Below are positions 40,043 to 44,799 of a DNA stretch of 44,799 nt, piece by piece. Positions within the stretch are counted from its first letter, which is position 1, and each line of letters opens with the position of its first letter. The notes beneath the pieces were generated by a model. That model worked only from the letters and a program-made list of their open reading frames with translations. It searched no databases and was not told where the DNA came from. A program made the position numbers and the translations under genes. This stretch comes from Gaiellasilicea sp046594445 (lineage in GTDB: Bacteria > Actinomycetota > Thermoleophilia > Gaiellales > Gaiellaceae): contig JBKJSM010000094.1 in assembly GCA_046594445.1 (NCBI GenBank), positions 1-44,799 of the forward strand. The letters run 5' to 3'.

Positions 40043-41171
40043 AGCGCTCGACCGCGCGATCGCGCCGGTCGAGACCGAGCGCTTTCTCGCAGAGCACTGG
40101 GAGCGCACCCCGCTCGTCGTCCCGCGTGCGGAGGAGGGTCGTTACGACGATCTCCTCTCCACGCGGGATGTCGAGCGCCTGATCACCGAGACCGGCATCC
40201 GAACCCCCGCCTTTCGCCTCGTGAAGGCAGGCGCGACCGTCTCGGACTACACGACGGACGTCCCGTGGCGGCCTTCGCCCTTCAGCGGGGTGGCCGACGT
40301 GCGCCGCGTGCTCGAGGAGCACGAGGCCGGCGCGACGATCGTCCTCCAGGGCCTGCACCACCTCTGGCTGCCGCTCGCGCGCTACTGCCGGCAGCTCGAA
40401 GCGTTCTTCGGCCACCCGGTGCAGGCAAACGCCTATTACACGCCGCAGGGCGCTCAGGGGCTCCCGGTGCACCACGACACGCACGAGGTGATCTCACTCC
40501 AGGTCGCCGGCGAGAAGCGCTGGCTCGTCTACGAGCCGGTTCTGGAGCTGCCGCTGAAAAACCAGCGCTATCGCTCGGCGCTCGGCGCCCAGGGCGAGCC
40601 GGTGCTGGACGTCACGCTTCGGGCCGGCGACACGATGTACCTGCCGCGCGGGTGGCTGCACCAGGCGCTCACCTCCGGCTCCGACTCGCTGCACATCACG
40701 GTCGGCGTCAACGTACGCCGCTGGATCGACGAGGCGCATGCGGCGATCGACACCCGTGCGGAGGACGTCTCCTACCGGCGGACGATCGACGGCGCCGAGC
40801 CACCTGAGCTCCCGGAGCTCGACGCGGCCGCGATCCGGCTGCGCAACCGCGACCGCTTCGTGCGCAGCCGCCGGCCGATCCTCGACGGCCAGCTCTCGGA
40901 GCTGCGCGCCCTCGCGGAGCTCGGTCCGGAGACCGAGCTCGAGCGTCGTGACACCGTGATCGCCGACCTGCACGGGACGACGCTCGTCTTCGAGGGTCGC
41001 GAGCTCCGCTTCCCGGAGCGCCTCGCGCCCCAGCTCGAGTTCCTCGTCACGACGGACCGCTCATTCGCCGCGAGCGATTTGCCCGGCGCCCTCGACGAGG
41101 CCGGCCGCCTGGTGCTGCTCAGGCGACTCGTGCGCGAGGGCTTCCTGCGACGTAGCGGCTGGGACGCTTGA
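39975..41171 (+). CDS. JmjC-type cupin (ribosomal oxygenase-like) protein
   Basis: 398 residues if started at ATG 39975; this is the only ATG/GTG/TTG before the conserved N-terminus RALDRAIAPVETERFLAEHW, and it lies in the acidic gene, out of frame. The JmjC/ROXA core follows with Fe ligands H166-x-D168 (VHHDTHE) and H229 (PRGWLHQ), and the winged-helix-like C-terminus VRRWIDEAHAA onward typical of MINA53/NO66/YcfD-type ribosomal oxygenases. It would use 2-oxoglutarate and Fe to hydroxylate a protein. Its end overlaps the convergent sucrase/ferredoxin-like gene by 53 nt. Confidence 0.85.
   Translation: MPTTPTQTTPTRTTPTRTPTTPRALDRAIAPVETERFLAEHWERTPLVVPRAEEGRYDDLLSTRDVERLITETGIRTPAFRLVKAGATVSDYTTDVPWRPSPFSGVADVRRVLEEHEAGATIVLQGLHHLWLPLARYCRQLEAFFGHPVQANAYYTPQGAQGLPVHHDTHEVISLQVAGEKRWLVYEPVLELPLKNQRYRSALGAQGEPVLDVTLRAGDTMYLPRGWLHQALTSGSDSLHITVGVNVRRWIDEAHAAIDTRAEDVSYRRTIDGAEPPELPELDAAAIRLRNRDRFVRSRRPILDGQLSELRALAELGPETELERRDTVIADLHGTTLVFEGRELRFPERLAPQLEFLVTTDRSFAASDLPGALDEAGRLVLLRRLVREGFLRRSGWDA
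39980..40024 (+). repeat. 15-bp tandem repeat, 3 copies
   Basis: GACGACTCCGACGCA, GACGACTCCGACGCG and GACGACTCCGACTCG in direct tandem, followed by a partial copy. It codes DDSDA in one frame and TTPTR in the next. Confidence 0.9.
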
Positions 41172-41985
41172 GCTCCTGCGTCGAGCAGGTGAGGTGGGTC
41201 ACTTCGCCGAGCTCGCGGCGGACGTCGACCTCGTAGGCGACGCCGCCCGCCTCGACCTGGACGAGCCAGCCGTCGCCAGCCTTCGCGATCGAAGACACGC
41301 GCACGTCCGCGACAGCAAGCAGCCGGGTCGCCTCGCGTACCGCCCGCTCCGCTGCCTGGGCGGCGAAGCCATGGCACGAACGGCCGCGGTAGCACGGAAG
41401 GTGCACGCGCCGCTCGAGCGCGGCCTCGATCACCGGCCACGACTCCGACGGCTGCACGCGGCCGTAGTAGACCCCGTCGGGGAGCGCCACGAGGTTGCCG
41501 GCGAATCGGTCGCCCCCGATGTGGGTCGACTGCCAGACCCACTCCTCGTCGACCTGCTCTCGCACCGCGTCGTACAGCGGCCGGCCGTACTTGGCGCAGC
41601 AGTTGTCGTGCTTGCCGTGCGTGCACACGAGGAAGAGCGGGTGGTCAACCGGGGTGCCCGCGGTCTCGAGGTCGAGACCGATCAGGCCGTCGTGCTCCTC
41701 GAGCTCGATCCGCCGCAACTCGCAGACGCTCTGGGTCGTCCGCGCGACGAAGGCGAGGAGGCCGTCGTGGCGCCGGCGCTCGTTCCGACGGACGAAGAGG
41801 ACGCGGGCGTGCGGCAGCCGCCGGCGCTCTGCGCCGAGGAACGTCTTCAACTCGTCGCTGAGCGTCGACCCGTCGACGGCGTCGTGCGCCCAGAGCCCGC
41901 GGTACTCGAGCAGGATCCAGAGGTCGACACGGCTGGCGGTCGCGCCGAGAGGCTCGGCGTGCGAACGCGACAGGTCGGAGCACAG
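41119..41985 (-). CDS. sucrase/ferredoxin-like (Suc_Fer) protein
   Basis: About 288 residues. The family N-terminus LCSDLSRSHAEPLGATASR is encoded from 41985 downwards, but the only start-like codon before it in frame is CTG (41985-41983); TTG at 41850 would lose about 45 conserved residues. The end of the family with CTHGKHDNCCAKYG and HLPCYRGRSCHGFAA is present, carrying the Cys set of the thioredoxin-fold ferredoxin. It lies 4 nt after the stop of the carboxylase gene and probably is coupled. Redox role unknown. Confidence 0.75.
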   Translation of the reverse strand: MCSDLSRSHAEPLGATASRVDLWILLEYRGLWAHDAVDGSTLSDELKTFLGAERRRLPHARVLFVRRNERRRHDGLLAFVARTTQSVCELRRIELEEHDGLIGLDLETAGTPVDHPLFLVCTHGKHDNCCAKYGRPLYDAVREQVDEEWVWQSTHIGGDRFAGNLVALPDGVYYGRVQPSESWPVIEAALERRVHLPCYRGRSCHGFAAQAAERAVREATRLLAVADVRVSSIAKAGDGWLVQVEAGGVAYEVDVRRELGEVTHLTCSTQELKRPSRYVAGSPRARVA

Positions 41986-41989
41986 GGGC

Positions 41990-43753
41990 CTAGACGGCGC
42001 TCTGGACGAGGCAGATCACCTGCCCGCTCGTGACCGCGGCGCCTGGCGCGACGGTCAGCTGCGCGACGGTTCCGGCTCGGTGCGCGACGATCTCGTTCTC
42101 CATCTTCATCGCCTCGACGACGCAGAGCACGCGGCCCGGCTCGACCTCGTCGCCGTCGGCCACCTCGACCTTGAGCACCGTGCCCTGCATCGGGCTGACG
42201 ACTGCGTCCGTCCCCGGTCCGCCCGGGCCGGACGCCGCGCGCTCGCGGCGGCGGCGGGCGAGCTGCGCCCACGGCGGCTCCGGCTCGAGCACCGTCACGT
42301 CGTAGCGGCGGCCGCCGACCTCCACGACGCTGGCGCGGGGGACGACGCGGCTGTTCGAGGCTGCGCTCGCGGCCACCGGCTCCCACGTCAGCTCCTGCGC
42401 CCGCGCGGCGAGCTCCTCCGACTCGACGAGCCCGTGACAGGTCTCGCCGGCGATGAACGAGGGGTGCGAGAGAAGCGCGCGGTGGAACCCGAGCAGCGTC
42501 GGCGGCCCGCCGATCTCGAACTCGTCGAGCGCGCGCAGCATCCGCATCCGCGCGTGCTCCCGGTCGGCGCCGTGCACGATCAGCTTCGCGATCATCGGGT
42601 CGTAGAGATCCGTGATCTCGGAGCCGGCGACGACGCCGGAGTCGACCCGGACGCCTGGCCCGGCCGGCTCGCGGTAGGCGGTGATCCGGCCCGGCGCCGG
42701 CAGGAACCCGCTGGCTACGTCCTCGGCGTTGATCCGGCACTCGATCGCGTGGCCGCGCAGGCGGACGTCCTCCTGCCGGACGGAGAGCGGCTCGCCGGCC
42801 GCGACGCGGACCTGCTCACGCACCAGGTCGATTCCCGTCACCTCCTCGGTAACGGTGTGCTCGACCTGGATGCGCGTGTTCATCTCCATGAAGTAATAGT
42901 GGCCGTCGGGGGTGAGCAGGCCCTCGATCGTCCCGGCCGAGCGATACCCGGCGGCGCGCGCCGCGTCGACGGCGATCTGGCCGATCCGCGCGCGCAACTC
43001 CTCGCCGACCGCGGGCGAGGGCGTCTCCTCGATCAGCTTCTGGTGGCGGCGCTGGATCGTGCAGTCGCGCTCGCCGAGGTGGATCACGTTGCCGTGGCCG
43101 TCCGCGAGCACCTGCACCTCGACGTGCCGCGTGTCCTCCAGATAGCGCTCGACGTAGACACGGCCGTCCGCGAAGTACTTCTCGCCTTCGCGCTGGGCCG
43201 ACTCGAACGCGCGCTCGGCCTCGTCGGGAGCGGCCACGAGCTTCATCCCCTTGCCGCCGCCGCCGGCCGCCGCCTTGACGATCAGCGGATAGCCGACCTC
43301 CTCGCCGATCTCCAGCACCTCGGCGACGGTCTCGACCGGCTTGGTTGAACCGGGGATGATCGGGACGCCGGCGGCGAGCATCGCCGTGCGCGCCTGGGTC
43401 TTCGACCCCATCAATTCGATCGCGGCGCTCGGCGGCCCGATCCAGGCAACGCCGGACTCTTCCACCGCTCGTGCGAAGCCGGCGTTCTCGGCCAGGAACC
43501 CGTAGCCGGGATGAATGGCCTCCGCGCCGGAGCTCCGCGCGGCGTCGAGGATCCGCTCGCCGGCGAGGTAGCTCTCCGTTGCGGGACCAGGCCCGATCAG
43601 GAACGCCTCGTCGGCGGTGCGCACGTGCAGCGCGTCCCGGTCGGCCGCGGAGTAGACGGCCACGGGGACGATCCCGAGCTCGCGCAGCGTCCGGAAGATC
43701 CGGATCGCGATCTCGCCGCGGTTCGCCACCAGCACTTTCGAGAACATCGCCAC
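41990..43753 (-). CDS. acetyl/propionyl-CoA carboxylase alpha subunit (biotin carboxylase-BCCP)
   Basis: 587 residues from ATG at 43753 (Met3 in MFSKVLVANRGE is equally possible). Biotin carboxylase part: N-terminal KVLVANRGEIAIRIFR, ATP loop AAAGGGGKGMK, HLGERDCTIQRRHQKLIEE and FMEMNTRIQVEH; BCCP at the C-terminus with the biotin motif EAMKMEN. Short linker (about 440-505) where a longer CT-binding domain would be in other actinobacterial AccA types. Carboxylates biotin with bicarbonate and ATP for a partner carboxyltransferase outside this window. Confidence 0.94.
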   Translation of the reverse strand: MAMFSKVLVANRGEIAIRIFRTLRELGIVPVAVYSAADRDALHVRTADEAFLIGPGPATESYLAGERILDAARSSGAEAIHPGYGFLAENAGFARAVEESGVAWIGPPSAAIELMGSKTQARTAMLAAGVPIIPGSTKPVETVAEVLEIGEEVGYPLIVKAAAGGGGKGMKLVAAPDEAERAFESAQREGEKYFADGRVYVERYLEDTRHVEVQVLADGHGNVIHLGERDCTIQRRHQKLIEETPSPAVGEELRARIGQIAVDAARAAGYRSAGTIEGLLTPDGHYYFMEMNTRIQVEHTVTEEVTGIDLVREQVRVAAGEPLSVRQEDVRLRGHAIECRINAEDVASGFLPAPGRITAYREPAGPGVRVDSGVVAGSEITDLYDPMIAKLIVHGADREHARMRMLRALDEFEIGGPPTLLGFHRALLSHPSFIAGETCHGLVESEELAARAQELTWEPVAASAASNSRVVPRASVVEVGGRRYDVTVLEPEPPWAQLARRRRERAASGPGGPGTDAVVSPMQGTVLKVEVADGDEVEPGRVLCVVEAMKMENEIVAHRAGTVAQLTVAPGAAVTSGQVICLVQSAV

Positions 43754-43769
43754 GTATTCTCACGACACC

Positions 43770-44309
43770 GTGACGCTCCCGGATCAATTGACCGTCGGGC
43801 GCGCCGCGTCCGTGCCGTTCGTCGTCCTTCTCTACGCGTGGGAGATACCTCACAACGAAGCGTGGGCGACAGCACTCTTCTGCGTCGCGATGGCGACCGA
43901 CTGGCTCGACGGCAGGATCGCGCGAAGGCGTGGGGTCACCTCTCAGCTCGGATCGCTGCTCGACCCGATCGCAGACAAGGTGCTCGTCCTGGCGGTGATG
44001 GTGATGCTGCTCGAGGACGCCGTCTGGCCCGCGTGGATGGTCGCGGCGATCATCGCGCGGGAGCTGCTGATCTCGGGGCTGCGACTGGCGGCGCTCGAGC
44101 GGGGCGTCGTGATCGCCGCGCGCGACCTCGGCAAGGTGAAGACGTGGGCGCAAGCCACCGCGGCCGCCCTCGGAGGCTTCGCGGCGGCGGGTTACTGGGA
44201 CGACAGAATTGCCTGGTGGGCGCTCCTTCTCGCGCTCATCCTCACCTGGGTCTCCGGCCTCGACTACGCCCGGGCGGCGCCGCGCCTGCTACGCGGCACT
44301 GCGGCCTGA
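43770..44309 (+). CDS. pgsA: CDP-diacylglycerol-glycerol-3-phosphate 3-phosphatidyltransferase
   Basis: 179 residues from GTG. CDP-alcohol phosphotransferase motif D-G-x2-A-R-x8-G-x3-D-x3-D is complete in LDGRIARRRGVTSQLGSLLD plus PIADK. Five or six transmembrane segments. It makes phosphatidylglycerophosphate, the first committed step to phosphatidylglycerol and cardiolipin. Divergent from the carboxylase gene with 16 nt between starts. Some CDP-OH-P enzymes instead make phosphatidylinositol phosphate; LITVGR-like N-terminus points to PgsA. Confidence 0.9.
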   Translation: MTLPDQLTVGRAASVPFVVLLYAWEIPHNEAWATALFCVAMATDWLDGRIARRRGVTSQLGSLLDPIADKVLVLAVMVMLLEDAVWPAWMVAAIIARELLISGLRLAALERGVVIAARDLGKVKTWAQATAAALGGFAAAGYWDDRIAWWALLLALILTWVSGLDYARAAPRLLRGTAA

Positions 44310-44313
44310 CGCA

Positions 44314-44484
44314 CTAGGCCGGCTGTTGCTCCCGGCACCACTCGCCGAAGGCGGCCCATGAGCCGAGGTAGCTGGCGAGCTGCGTCAGTCCACGTGCGAC
44401 CTCGACCTTGATCGAGATCACGCAGACCGGGCAGAAGGGCTCTTCCTCCGAGCGAGCTGGATGATCTCCACAGCGACGACACAT
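44314..44484 (-). CDS. 56-residue zinc-ribbon-like small protein
   Basis: ATG at 44484. The start MCRRCGDHPARSEEEPFCPV plus C at 21 gives two CxxC pairs (C2/C5 and C18/C21), a zinc-ribbon-like knuckle, then an amphipathic stretch LTQLASYLGSWAAFGEWC. No family recognised. Convergent with pgsA, 4 nt apart. Confidence 0.55.
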   Translation of the reverse strand: MCRRCGDHPARSEEEPFCPVCVISIKVEVARGLTQLASYLGSWAAFGEWCREQQPA

Positions 44485-44517
44485 AGTGCTGTTGCAACGG
44501 GCGACACCGGCGGCTGG

Positions 44518-44664
44518 TTACGGGTCGAGCGCGATCTCCTCGACGCCTTCGGCAAGTCCCGACTCGGCCCAGCCGCCGGTGGGCTCGCGAGCCGTCTCGG
44601 CGAGCGCTGAGAGGATCGCCTCGCGCTCGGAATCCGTCGGCTCGGGCTCGATTGTCGCGGTCAC
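44518..44664 (-). CDS. 48-residue acidic small protein
   Basis: GTG at 44664 to TAA at 44518. Product MTATIEPEPTDSEREAILSA then a helical, acidic stretch ending in EEIALDP. Highly charged, no cysteines, no signal. It is followed 33 nt on by the small zinc-ribbon-like gene. No family recognised; a role as a small subunit partner is possible but not shown. Confidence 0.5.
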   Translation of the reverse strand: MTATIEPEPTDSEREAILSALAETAREPTGGWAESGLAEGVEEIALDP

Positions 44665-44795
44665 AGGCGGAAGCCTAGCGAACCCTATTTGTTAGTGGGA
44701 ATCGCGCAATATCACCCCTTCGAGGGATTCTTGCCGGCCGCTGCACAGTCCAGAATCAGCCGGTCTGGCTCCCATGCGGTAGGAGGATAAAAAGC

Positions 44796-44799
44796 ATGT
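44796..44799 (+). CDS. start of a truncated gene
   Basis: ATG at 44796-44798 is 10 nt after a strong AGGAGG ribosome-binding site (44781-44786). Only this codon and one base are inside the window, so the product is unknown. Confidence 0.6.

Overview
This window is high-GC chromosomal DNA (almost all third codon positions G or C, many GTG/TTG starts, dense 1-8 nt gene overlaps) from an actinobacterium-like organism. The protein mix (citrate synthase 2 with a Glu active site, tandem XerC/XerD, SdhA-SdhB-SdhE succinate:quinone reductase, Thermotoga-type adenosylhomocysteinase, Rv1284-like carbonic anhydrase, acyl-CoA carboxylase alpha chain) fits a deep-branching class such as Thermoleophilia (Gaiellales/Solirubrobacterales). 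That placement is inference from recognised families, not from a search.

Layout. 1-700: 3' end of sufB, a decayed stretch with tyrosine-integrase remnants, and tRNA-Ser(GGA). 700-3440: membrane cytochrome c, clpS, M29 aminopeptidase, a frameshifted heme-NO-binding gene, tRNA-Val(CAC). 3450-8300: cold-shock protein, a large (Alu-domain) SRP RNA, a 27-residue membrane peptide, dnaX, ybaB, a principal-type sigma factor on the opposite strand, recR and a strong terminator. 8349-11821: lysC-asd-carbonic anhydrase-metallophosphatase. 11818-18883 (minus): metallophosphoesterase-Asp23-GNAT operon and pckA-sdhA-sdhB-sdhE operon. 18935-20330: P1 peptidase and cupredoxin lipoprotein. 20336-23376 (minus): ABC exporter, PlsC acyltransferase and alpha/beta hydrolase. 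23404-25295: xerC-xerD and a small Cys4 membrane protein. 25292-29504 (minus): second citrate synthase, citA, HEAT protein, purE, purK. 29583-32889: malate dehydrogenase, SDR, YlbL-like Lon-domain protease, Cys-rich small protein, LapA. 32826-36503: aminotransferase, DEAD-box helicase, adenosylhomocysteinase. 36500-39215 (minus): sucC-methyltransferase-sucD. 39250-44309: lipoprotein, acidic protein overlapping a JmjC-type cupin, sucrase/ferredoxin-like protein, acyl-CoA carboxylase alpha, pgsA. The right end holds two small genes and the first codon of another.

Functionally it is mainly a core-metabolism region. Citrate synthases, malate dehydrogenase, succinyl-CoA synthetase, succinate dehydrogenase and ATP-dependent PEPCK cover much of the TCA cycle and its link to gluconeogenesis. 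lysC/asd feed aspartate-family amino acids, purEK purines. DnaX, RecR, YbaB, XerC/D and SRP RNA are information processing. I see no prophage, CRISPR array, defence island or biosynthetic cluster. The points most worth a second look are small-scale: a palindrome with direct repeats inside purK, a perfect hairpin covering the purE stop and purK start, an ECF-type promoter in front of the principal-type sigma gene, a large SRP RNA, an out-of-frame overlap through an Asp-repeat, a broken HNOB gene, and integrase remnants beside tRNA-Ser.
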